Below are positions 12,170 to 23,325 of a stretch of DNA of 64,000 nt, piece after piece; position 1 is the first letter of the stretch, and every line of letters begins with the position of its first letter. Position numbers and translations under genes: made by a program. Below the pieces are notes generated by a model. It worked only from the letters and a program-made list of their open reading frames with translations, made no database searches and was not told where the DNA came from. Origin of the DNA: Prunella strophiata (Eukaryota; Chordata; Aves; Passeriformes; Prunellidae); NCBI GenBank assembly GCA_036583965.1, contig JAZBQD010000014.1, forward strand, positions 39,914,990 to 39,978,989, read 5' to 3'.

Positions 12170-14400
12170 TCCCATTTGGATCAAGGTGAGAAACTGATTT
12201 ATAATGGAGCTAGAGAAAAACCACCAAATAAACAAAAGCTCCTAAGCTGCACATGTTACTTGAAGAGGAGTCACAGGAAGTTTTATAAACAGCACTCTTG
12301 CTGGAAGGGCAAGCACAAGCAATCCAGGAGGTCTCTGGAGCACCCTGATAATAGCCTCCTGATGTGGGTGATTAAGGAAACAATATGGGAAGATGCTCCA
12401 TCAGATCTCATACTTACAAATCAGAAAAAAATGGCCAGGAATGTGAAGGCTGGAGCAGTCATGGCTGCAATGACCATGAGATGATGGAATTCAGGATGGT
12501 ATGAAGAAGGAACGAAACAAATCGCAGGACAACAGCCCTGGACATCAGGAGAGCAGACTCTGGTCTGTTCAGGCATTTGCTATCAGCAGGACAACTGGTT
12601 GGTTTTCATTCTTGAACTTGGAGGAGGTGATCCTTGGTCTGCCCTGGGGAGCAGAACATCAAGCAAGAATGGCAGGAAGGCTAAATAGATGAGCAATGAG
12701 CTCTTGACAAAACTCAAACATAAGAAGGAGGCATATGAGAGGAAGCGCCAGGGGATGGGCAGCCCAGGAAGAATACAAAGACACTATCCGAGAATGCAAA
12801 GAGAAAACTAGGAAACCCAAAGCCTGTCTGATATTGCATCTGGCTAGGGACACAAAGGACAACAAGAAGGGCTTCTGCAAGTATATCAAGAACAAAAGGA
12901 AGATGAGGGAAAAATGTGGGAGCACTGCTGAATGGAGCAGAGAACATGGTGACTAAGGACAGAGAAAATGCAGAGATGTTCAATGGCACCTTCGCTTTGG
13001 ACTCGAGCAGCAAAGATTTGGCTTTGGCATTCTCAGGTTCCTGAAACCTATGGAAAGTCAGGTGCAAGCATTACTTATCTTTGGTACAAGTGAATTAGTC
13101 TAGCAAACACACAAATTTGCCATATTTTAGTCCACTAGAACTGATGGAACACATCCATGAATGCTGAGAGCTGGTTAATGCCATTACAAGGCAATTCTGG
13201 AATATCTTCACAAGGTCATAACTACAGGGAAAGGTTCCTCAGGACAAGAGAAAAGCAAAGGCAACTCTTATACTCAAGAGAGAGAAAAAAAAAAAAAAAT
13301 CCAGTAACTAAAGTTCAGCCAATTTCACCAGGACCCCAGGGAAGGTGAAAGAGAAAGTAATTCTGGAAATACCTTCCAAACATGTTAAGGACAAGAAGGT
13401 GATTTCCAATAGTCAGTATGCAATTATTAAAGAAAATCAGGATTGACTAACCTGATAACCTTCTACAATTAGATGATTCCCCTGGCAGAGGAGAGAAGAA
13501 CACAGAATACTGTGTATCTTGATTTTAGTAAGGCTTTCAGCACTGTTCCCATACAATATCCTCATGGAAAAAACTGATAAAAGTATGAGCTAGAGGAACA
13601 AACACTGGGGTGGACTAAAAGTTGACTGAACTGTCAATCTCAAAGATTTACTATCAGCAACATGAAGTCCAGCTGGCAGCCAGTCATTAGTGGCACACCC
13701 TAGGGGCTGATACTGGGGCCACTACTCTTTTTACATCTTCATTAATGACCTAGATGATCGGTCAGAGGACATCCTCAGCAAGCCTACAAATAACACAAAA
13801 CTGAGAAGAGCAAGTTGATACAGCATATGTTGAATCAACTTCCACTCAAAAGGACCTCAACAGGCTGGAGAAATAGACAGATGTGAACCTCATAACATTT
13901 ACCAAAGGGAAGTTCAAAGTTCTGCACCTGCAGGCACCAGTACACAGTGCAGCCTGGAAACAGCTTGACAAAAAAAGTCTTAATGAACACCAAGTTAAAC
14001 ATGAGCCCACAATGTGTCCTTGGGGCAAAGAAAGCCAGCAGCCTTCTAGATTGCACTAGGAAGGCATTGCCAGCAGGTAGAGGAAGATTTTTAGTCTCTA
14101 CTCAAAACTGGTTAAGATCTCATCTGCACTGCTGTGTCCAGTTCCGGGCTGTCCAGTCCAATGGGAGTACTTGAGTGCGTTCAACAAAGAACCACAAAAA
14201 TGATTAAAGCACTAGAGCAATTTTCATCCTGAAGAATAAAAGATTCAAGGTGAATCTTAACAATGAATAAAAATATTTAATGGGGAACAGGGGTAAGGAA
14301 GAGAGAAGATGGAGCCAGACTCTTCTCAGCAATGCGCATTGAAAGAACAAGAGGTAACAGGCACTATTTGATATTCAGGGGAAAAAAAAAAAAGATCTTT
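12170..14400 (+). mobile_element. Decayed CR1 LINE with endonuclease and RT remnants (plus)
   Basis: This is the longest CR1 copy in the window, about 2.2 kb, covering the C-terminal endonuclease, the reverse transcriptase and part of the 3' region of ORF2. At 12,463-12,480 the frame reads GCNDHE, the conserved C-terminal SDH-like motif of the AP-type endonuclease. At 12,735-12,956 the linker reads EEYKDTIRECKEKTRK and LARDTKDNKKGFCKYI, closely CR1-like. RT motif A (consensus DFSKAFDTV) is at 13,521-13,550 but reads DFSKAFSTV. The FADD box near 13,783-13,794 has both aspartates replaced by asparagine. Frameshifts, stops and an A14 run at 13,285-13,298 break it up. It is dead and lies antisense to SRGAP1 in intron 1. 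Both limits are approximate. Confidence 0.9.
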
Positions 14401-17400
14401 TTGAATTTCCACTCTCAGATTACTAATACCTCCCTTACATAAAATTACTGTACTGATCCTTGTGACAAACAAGAACCAGTCATGATCAAGTCAGGCAACA
14501 GGAAGAGCGATTTAGTAGCATATTCTATAAATGCAACACAATGTCCCTGTCCCTCCTTCCTGGTAAAGAATCCCAAATGCCAGATGAGGTTATTCCAAGG
14601 GGAGGGAGTACAATAGCTTTATTTGGCAAATAAATTACTCATATGGGATGCAAGATGAGGGTAAGGGCAGGAGATTTCAGTAAGTTTCAAGTATACTGTT
14701 ACTATGAAGTATTCTTTGCACCTCCACAACTGAGATGCTGTTCTGCACTTAAAGTGGAGTTTACCACTCACCCAGTAAAACTGGAATATTTTTCTAGAGC
14801 ATTCCACAAAATAAAATTTTGAGCAAAGAAGATCGCATCCGTTATTTAGCATAAAGGGTTCCGCCCTTTCTTTCCCAAAGTCCAATGAAGTCAACGGCTG
14901 CTTTCTTCAGAATTTAGCAATTTGGATAGGTCCTTTAAAGGGACATGGATTTTGCTTTGAAAAGTGTTCTCCTGATAGGACCGAGCAGAAGGCTGTAAAA
15001 TACCCAGAGAGATGGGTAATTAGGGAAATGGACTACCTTGAGCCATGTCTGAGAGCTCTTCTATCCAAACAAGGAGTAGAATCAATTCGTTTCCCAGACA
15101 ACGGCAGTCTTTTGTCATTGCTGGATTTGGCATTTAAACTGCAGAGGATAGGCATAAGACAGACAACCAAATTCACCACCACCATCTTTTTGAGCTTTTC
15201 CTTTTAAAAACTCATTTAAGACAGATTATTCCATTGCCTCATCGTACATAATAAGGCAGTAAACATTAAATAAGCCAGTGCAAAAGAAAGACAGCTTCAA
15301 ATCTGCTAGGCTACTTCTTACCAGTGTCTTATGGAAAGAGGAGACTAGTTTGGGTTTGTTTTTTTTTTGCCAGAGGTAATTTTCAGAAACAAATTAAGGA
15401 ACCCTTGAAGCTACTAGGTATTATTCCTTAAAATTGCCAGTTTTATAATTTATTGCACCCTGGCAACTTGCTGAGGCTGTAGAGAAGGTTACTAACAAGA
15501 CCTCAAAAATACAAAGCAATGTACAACCCAGAACACACCAGAAAAGATTTATTATAATTCTTTATGCTTAAAAGAAATACTGAATTGTATGTAGGTCACA
15601 CAAAGTAAGTACAAAGTTGAGTAAGGGAAAAATGCAATTACAAAGCATGTACCAACCTAACCCCACATATTAGAACCATGTAAACATTGCTATGAAATTC
15701 ACATTGCAATAACAGTATCTCCTGGATGAAAAAAACAAAGACAGCAAGAAATCCCCAAACCACTGAATAACCTGAAAAACATCTCCTTAAAATATCTTGA
15801 CTCAAATACTCAGGGACTGGGAGAAGGCAAATCATATTTTAAGAGTTTCCCAAATAAAAACTACTGGTTTACTGTAAACTCGGCACTTAACTTTGTAAAT
15901 AGATGTACTTCTTCCAAACTTCCTTCACCCCTCCATTGTTTTATTTATTTGATTTAATGCAAGTTTTTCTTACACAAAGCAAAAAGGAATGCAATTCAAA
16001 CTATTGTCCTAATTAAAGGTTTCCTTGTTCTATTATGAACCTTACTTGACTGCTCAATACTATTGCCCAGAAGAACAATACATATTTAAATCTCTAATCC
16101 CCACAAGGGAAAGAGAGTCCATTTGGAGCTCTGCAGTAACTATAACAACTTTGTTTGGGGATAAAATGCTGTTAAAAAAGATATGTCTTAATCTAAACTT
16201 ACTTCCTGACTTCTAACACTCCATACCCTGTAACCACTGATCTTTACATTTTTAAGAATTTGGACACCTACAGTCATGTGCAGCTGCCTCCTGTAGCAGT
16301 TCATGAGGTTTGACTGTGGAGAGGGTGGAAGTACAGACCATTACAAGTCAGAGTTACTCAACTATGACACACCACAGGATTTGCACCTTTGCACCATGAG
16401 ACCTTTAGAAACAAAAGGGACCTACCTCCACAAACACCTGCATCTCTCCAACTCTAGTCCTGGCAATCAGTAGGAAGACATCTAGGACAGAAGCTTTCAT
16501 ACAGGCTATAGATTTTACATGTAAAGACAAAAGTGACCAAGAACTTAATTTCACTCAGATGCAAAATTTTGTTTTCCACTTTGGATGACTGTAGACAATC
16601 TGCAAATATAAGCTTGCAGCTGAGCTATTTAGCCTGCAGGATGGTAAAGAATCACAATACCAATGTCACTTGTAAACTCCATCAGTGAGAGCCACTTGCT
16701 GAACATGCTACCTTGCTGGAAATTTGCAGATGACTATTGAAATGGTGATGTTCAATTCTGTTTGGGGACATAATCTAACCCAAGAGGCTCCCAAGGGAAA
16801 TGATTTACAGCTCCTCATTCATCTTCTGACCGAGCATGTTACCATCCTCCACGTAATTTCAAGTACAATCACGATACAGGCAAGTGTGCATTCAGTAGTG
16901 GGATAGCATCTGCACCCAGTCCCCAGTTATGTAATGTGGTACACACACCCCCTAATTATGTGATAGGCATTTCAGGTCAGAAGACAACAGTATAGCTAGT
17001 CATAACAGAGAGAGGGCATATAGTTTTTGTGAGGAAGTGCAGTAAGAGTTCGGTTATTAAAAAAAAAACCCAACCAACCAACCAACAGAAAAAAAACCCC
17101 ACCCACACAAAACCCTTGTAGTGATAACTAGGCCCACAGCTTGCCCCAGAATCCCACCTGGAGCAGCTCTCTGAGAGAAATGATTCTGATAGCCTGGATC
17201 TGGTCTAGGTTGGCCATGTTTGTTCAAGGCTGCAGAGTATCATCACAATGCATTCAAGGACGAGCATTACAGGCAACAAAAGTCATCACTTTCTGCTTAG
17301 TGCTCTGTATTTCATATACACACAGACCCATCACAGTCAGCAACCATGCATTTCTATCACCAAGATACTTTTCTTATGACAATGTTCAGAGAAATACATA

Positions 17401-19890
17401 ATTTAGGGAATAAATAATATATACCTGTAAAGCAATTCAGTAAACTTAATCTGAAATATGAACTCAAAGCTTTTTAGTATTAACACAACTTTTGTTCATG
17501 AGGCAAAAAATAAAATCATTCTTGTTGTTCAATATTCTATGGAACCTTCATTCCTTCAATATTGCAATTTCAAGGCTAAACATATTAATAGGGTCATAAA
17601 TATTCAGATTATGTAATAAAGACAGTGAAAGCAGATGATAAAATGCTGTTAACATTCATTTACAGCAGCTGGGAAGGCCCTGCCAAATGTTGCTTTACAT
17701 AACAGGTCGTGACGCTCTGACTGCATTAAGCTTTCTGATCACTCTTCCTTTATCTGCTATGATTTTGAACACAATACAAGACAGCACAGACTAACCAATG
17801 GATTTAGAAGCCCTTTCAAGCACACCACCATTTCAACGGTTTAAAAGATTAAAACATCAAAAAGAGACTTGTGGTTACTATGTTTGTGCTTTTGCATTTT
17901 ATAGTGCAGACATCAAAGTGACATTCACATCATTCTCCATTACCTCCACAATTCAGTGCCTCCAATAAATTTTAGAAGTGACTTTATTTTATTGCGCCAT
18001 GATTTAGTTTAGCCATTTGCAAAAAAGGAAGTAACAGTCAGTAACTTGAAAACATCACTGCTACCATTTTCACAAGGCATCTTGAGTACTACTGAAACAT
18101 TCTGTAATGTATGCATAATCCCATCTACAACCTATGCTAATTTTATTTTATAAATTGCATCTGATTCAAGTGACAGTTATTGCTTTGCTTCAGTATATTC
18201 TGCATTACATTTCCTTTGTTTCAGAACAGTGTCTCCTACACTTAAGAAGTCAGGATTCCAAAAGCATGGATCAGATCCTGCAAGTTCTCAGGCAAGTATC
18301 AGCCAGACACATTGACTGTGGGACTAGGTCTGAATGTCCTACTACAAAAATCATGACTCATAGTTGGATTTGTTTGGCACATTCCCATGCCAAAATTAAG
18401 CCAAATTCTTCAGACATTACGGAGATTAGTAGCCCTAGGAAGGTTAGGAGCTCTAGTCAGGTCAACAAATTGATGTGTGTGAAGTAAGCAAGGCTGTCCT
18501 AACAGGACACATAGCAACTATTCTGCTTGTAAAGGCAGTACCACTTCATTCATTCCTCCAACCCTGCGTTAGTTAGCAACTGTTCAGTGCACTGAATGCA
18601 TTTAAAGCCTATTCCATTAACTGACTGAAATTTTACTGCAGTGGGTCTCAAGCTTTTCCTGTAGCCAAGGACACATTAGAAAGCACTGGCATGTCTTTAC
18701 ACAACTGAGAAGTTTCCTCAGCACCTACCAGTGCCAGCTCCACACCATCCACATGCAGCACTACTTCAGCAAAGCCCACCTCATTGCTTAGGAAAACACC
18801 TAAACTACCAGACTTGGGCAAAAATATTACCCATTATAGGAAAAATAAATTCCCAGAGAGAAACACCAATTTCATCAATACTCATTTAATGTTGTGAACA
18901 AGGAACCTGGTGCTCCATTTTTGATTCAAGTAGAGCTACCTTCACTACACTTAAGGAGACTCTTGTCAGTCTGGTCAGTCACCTGGAATTAAGATATCTC
19001 CTCACTTGAAATTAAATCCTCTTGCTTAAGTTATAGCAGAGTCTTAACCCTGATGTAGGAGAGGCTGAAAGCTTTTGTTTTTTTCACTAAGTCAGGTTTG
19101 TCTGCACAAGAACTATACAAGACGTATGTCTTCCCAAAATCACACACTCTTCAGATGAGAGTCAAAGGGGTAATTCCAAGGTAATAAATACATTAAAATA
19201 GGAATAATGGCCTGTATGATCCTAGTCACAGGTCTGAATCCCCACTGCACTACACACGGTTTAAGTTGTTAACCTAAGAAGCTCTCTTCCAGTGCATCTT
19301 GCTACAGACCTACACGCAAGATGGAGTTTTCAGTGATCATAGCTAGTCCTGTGATCTCCCACACTACTGATAGTTAACAAACTGAGAAAAAAAGTAATTC
19401 CAGAGATGGAAGTAGAAAAAAAAAAAACAAAACCCAATAAAATGAAATCTGTTTCCAAATATCTTAACACAAACAATGCTAAACAAAACCAAAGCCACAT
19501 AATGTAAACAGCATATGCTTTCCAAGTCAGATATTACAACTAAGAAAAACAACAGATTACATGTAAATAGTTAGGGAACTAAAATTTCTATTAAGTCTTC
19601 ACATATATGCTATCTTCAATACACTTATAAGCATACTATTATTCAGTAGGAAGTGCTACTGATTCATGATGCATTAGTTATTCATTTAACCCAACAGTCA
19701 ATTGCAATTAAAAAAAATTCATCACATGAATAGCTACATAAATTATCAGATAACTGAATGGAGTGCAGAACAGAACTAAGAACAAGTTGTCCTCTCCAAT
19801 GCAAAACACACCAGTGCACAAGTTCAGAAGCATACCTGGAGGGTCGTCTTAAATCTGCTTTTAAATTAAGTGGAAAAAGAATTCAGACAT
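14401..19890. other. SRGAP1 intron 1 sequence, no gene seen
   Basis: No known repeat family or coding exon was recognised. It includes an A/C-rich tract at 17,058-17,113 with CCAA units. A short CpG-bearing block lies near 17,700-17,760. Open frames are short and without recognisable domains. Confidence 0.55.
17058..17113. repeat. A/C-rich low-complexity tract with CCAA units
   Basis: A poly(A) stretch is followed by repeated CCAA units, another A run and ACCC-type units. It resembles the A/C-rich tracts at 20.6 kb and 28.4 kb. Confidence 0.8.
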
Positions 19891-20197
19891 TGTTATTATC
19901 AACACAGATAAAGTTAGTAGTTATAACAGCAAGCTCTAAGATGTTATCTTGCTGTAGAAAGTCCCATACCTTTTCACAAGTTCTGTTCCTTGCAGTGCTG
20001 ACTCCATCCTCCTTCTTCACCACAGCACTGCTACCTGAATTCTGTCTCCTCCTGTCTTCTTGGTCCCTCCTTTTATACTACTCAATGTCATTGGAGGTAC
20101 CTGTGTCCTATTAATGGCACACCTGTTCCAAATCTTAGTAATCAGAACAGCTGCAACTCTTTAGGGGGTGAAATTACCTTCAGTACCACCTCCCACA
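19891..20197 (-). mobile_element. Solo LTR, 307 bp, with perfect 6-bp TSD (copy A)
   Basis: On the minus strand the element starts TGTGGGAGGT (20,197) and ends TTGATAATAACA (19,891), giving the TG...CA ends of a retroviral LTR. The six flanking bases are identical on both sides (AGACAT at 19,885-19,890 and 20,198-20,203), so this is a clean insertion with a 6-bp target duplication, as expected for class II (ERVK-like) elements. A TATA box (TATAAAAGG, plus-strand 20,069-20,077) lies 120 bp from the 5' end. A donor-like AAAAGGTATGG follows about 100 bp later. No internal proviral sequence is present, so it is a solo LTR. It points in the SRGAP1 sense direction within intron 1. A second copy of equal length lies at 44,939-45,245. 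Class assignment is inference; the LTR boundaries are directly seen. Confidence 0.93.
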
Positions 20198-22137
20198 AGA
20201 CATTTCCATTTTCTTGCCTGATTCTCAGCTATGGCACTTTGTATACAGCTGTTCAAATAACCTGACCTCACCACATACAGCTGCAGCAGTAGAAGTAAAG
20301 AACAACCCCGTTAATACACCAAAGCCCCAAATCAGTAACAAGTAGCTTGGCTTCTTGAAGGACTGTCTGCTGCCTTACAAAACAGCTCTGCAAAGGGAAA
20401 TAACCTGATCAGCTGTCATGACTGACAAAGAGTTCTTCATTTTTCCTCCTTACAGCTATATTAATGCACAGTAATCATTCATCTCTAGTCACTAAACCCC
20501 AAAACATTCGCTGTTATTTGACTAAAACCTGCAGGTTTGCCTCGGTAATATTTGCAGACCAACTGCCCTTCTTTCCTCCTTAAACATCAGTTGAAAGTAA
20601 TTTTTCTGCCGTCAAAAAAAAAAACTCCAAAAAACCCCCAAAACCCCACACAAAACAAAAGCCCCAAACCCTACTCTTACAGATATGAAATAAATCAGGA
20701 ATATTTGCTGAGTAAGTTTCTGGTGGCTGCAAAAAAAAAAAACCAAACCCTGTTTGTGAATCTGCAATTGAGGCACCTGGGGACCAGAATTGGCATGGGA
20801 CAGAGGACTGACTGTTGTATGGAGTGCTGCAGGAAGCAAAGGTTCAAGCAAACAGACATTAATCTGTGAACCTTTAAAATAACTCTGAGCAAACAGTTCT
20901 TTCACAGATTATCTGCAAAAATAGAGACAAGGCTACCAAAAACCTGTAAGGGCTTTAAGATCAAAAATCATTACAAAGGAAAGAGCTGTGGTTTTTTCTG
21001 TATACTGTGATAAATAAATAAGGTAGCCTCTGAACACTCCCCCCTCCAGATTAATAAAGTAAGTATTCTTAATTTAGAACAGTCACATAATTATCTCAAT
21101 ACTACAGTCCTCCTCTTTTTCCATTTCTTTAAAAAAAAAGCAGAGCAGGAACACACTCTTGCTGGAATTCATAGAGAATCCTATCTCTCTGGTGCCTGCT
21201 CTAACTACCAGGCAATGGATTCATAATCACCCTGTAAATAATTAAATATTCATTAAATCTGGGAAAGAGCTTGAGAGCTTCAACAAAAAAGAAACCAGGG
21301 AGGCTTGTCCAAGAATACTCAGCTCCTTAGTTCTCAGAGTAATCATTTGCAAGGTGGGAGATCTGTACTCAAGACTCAATTTTGAGTACGATAAAGGTAG
21401 CAAAATATGGAACTGAACTCCTCATGCAAATGCTCTGATCCCCAGGAAGGATGCACTGATCAGATTCCTGATGCCACAATTTCATACATATTCTCACATG
21501 GTTCAGCAGAAAAAGCAACATTTTTAGGTCTACTCTGGTGGCAACTCAGATGACATCAGCATGGATGAGGCTGGCACTTTGTCTCTGCCAGCTGCAGGCA
21601 AGGCAGTTTCTGGTCTATAAATATTAGAGATGCTGCATTTCAAACTGTACTACAGAAAAAACATGTAGGCCAGTATGTGCAGTCACACAAACATACCAAC
21701 AGCTCAAAGTGAGGCAGCAAGCAAACTAAATGTGGCATCTGAAAGGCAAACACAAGCTAGAGCTCTTTTAAGAATTTCATCCCATGGGATATTTTACACC
21801 CTAAGCCTCTTTGAGCCCCCATGGAAGACTGAAAACTGCTACTGTAGCCTGAAAGTCTGTCCTCTTAGGCCTGAGCAGAGACCCCAGTAGCCCCCCCACC
21901 CATAATTACAGAGGCCATCTTGGAACCACCAGGGAACACAGAGCTATATTAAACTGCCAAGCAGGCCACTATCAAAGCACGTGCTTGCAATCTCATTGAA
22001 CAGCCGTCTGAACACCCATACCCTCTCACCAGCAACCCACTTGGGTTGTCAGGGAATACATATTGGAGGAATTACACTTTGGCTCTTATTTCTATTGATT
22101 TTTTCCCTTTTGATATGTGAAAGGGGGTTCTTCTTGT
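20198..22137. other. SRGAP1 intron 1 sequence with an A/C-rich tract
   Basis: No gene was recognised. An A/C-rich low-complexity tract lies at 20,614-20,670. The remainder appears to be unique intronic sequence. Confidence 0.55.
20614..20670. repeat. A/C-rich low-complexity tract
   Basis: Runs of A alternate with runs of C (A11, then AAAACCCC-like units), similar in make-up to 28,353-28,517. Confidence 0.8.
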
Positions 22138-23325
22138 TCAACATGATGGTTGTCCAGAAAGGTTTCCCAGAGATGTGAGTCTCTCCTCAGTGCTTAGCCA
22201 GATCATGCAGTACATCCTCCTCGAAGTTATGCTAAGGCAGCTGGAAAATACCGTGACAGGTGAACATGACTTCATAAAGGCAAACTGTGCCTGAGAAACT
22301 TGGTGGTCTTCTGCAATGCAGGTTACAGGACTAGAGGACAAGGGAAGAGCAATATGTCATGTACCTTGGCTTGTGTAAAGCACTTCATGCTATCCCACAC
22401 GGCATCCTTGTCTCTAACCTGGAGCCACATGGATTTGACAGATGGACCACTTGGTCAATAAGGAATTGTTTCCAAAGTGATAGTCTCACTCAAATAGTTA
22501 TGTCAACAGCTCAACATCCAAATAGAAACCAATGGTGTTGAGTGGTGTTCCTCAGGGGTTTGTATTGGGATCAGGGCTTTTTGACAACTTTATTGGTGAC
22601 AAGGAAAATGGGATTGAATGCACTCAGCAAGTTTGCAAATGACACCTAAGCTGTGTGGTGTGATTGACATGCTGGAAGTGATGGCATCTAGAGGCACCTA
22701 GATTGACCTGAAAGGTGGATTCCCACAAACCTCATGAAGTTCAACAAGGCCAAGTGTAAGGTCCTGCATGCAGGTCAGGATAATCCCAAGGACAAATACA
22801 GGTTGAGCAGAAAATGGACTGAGAGCAACCCTGAGAAGGACTTGGGCACGTTGTTTGACAAGAAGCTCAACATGATCTGGTAATGTGTGTTTGCAGCCCA
22901 GAACACCAAACACATCCTGGGCTGTGTCAAAAGGAACATGGCCAGTGAGCCAAGGGAGGTGATTCTTGCCCCTCTGCTCTGCTCCGGTGAGACCTCACCT
23001 GGAGGGCTGCATCCTGCTCTGGGGCCAACAACATAAGGATGGGGACCTACTGGAGCAAGTCCAGAGCAGGGAGTATGATCAGGGATCTGGAGCACCTCTC
23101 CTATGAGGACAGGCTGAGAGAGTTGGTGCTGTTCAGCCAGAAGAAGAGAAGGCTCAGGGGAGACCTCAGAGCAGCCTTCCAGTACCTAAAGGGAACAAGA
23201 GAGCTAGACAGAGAACTTTTACACAGGCGTGTAGTTACAGAAGAAAGGATAATGGCTTCGACCTGAAAGAAAGTAGCTTTAGATTAGATATAAGGAAGAA
23301 AATCTTTACTGTAGGAGTGGTGAGG
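22138..23325 (+). mobile_element. CR1 LINE fragment with RT remnant, 3' tail missing (plus)
   Basis: This fragment runs from the RT domain into the C-terminal region of CR1 ORF2. The frame starting at 22,359 reads KALHAIPHGIL, matching consensus KAFDTVPHGIL but with the motif A aspartate replaced by histidine (22,386-22,388). The next RT landmark reads LSGVPQGFVLG just after 22,530. The FADD box at 22,632-22,643 reads FAND, followed at once by a stop codon. Further on, [28 protein letters not shown] is readable in 23,039-23,266 as the usual C-terminal block. Homology fades at about 23,325 and the canonical ATTCTATGA-type end is absent, so the 3' end seems deleted or broken. It is antisense to SRGAP1 in intron 1. 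Confidence 0.9.

Noticed and set aside
12735..12956. 73-codon frame with charged repeats as a host gene
   Set aside because: It matches the CR1 ORF2 linker and sits within a CR1 copy.
19891..20197. The 307-bp element as a DNA transposon
   Set aside because: TG...CA ends, lack of long terminal inverted repeats, a 6-bp duplication and a TATA promoter fit an LTR better.
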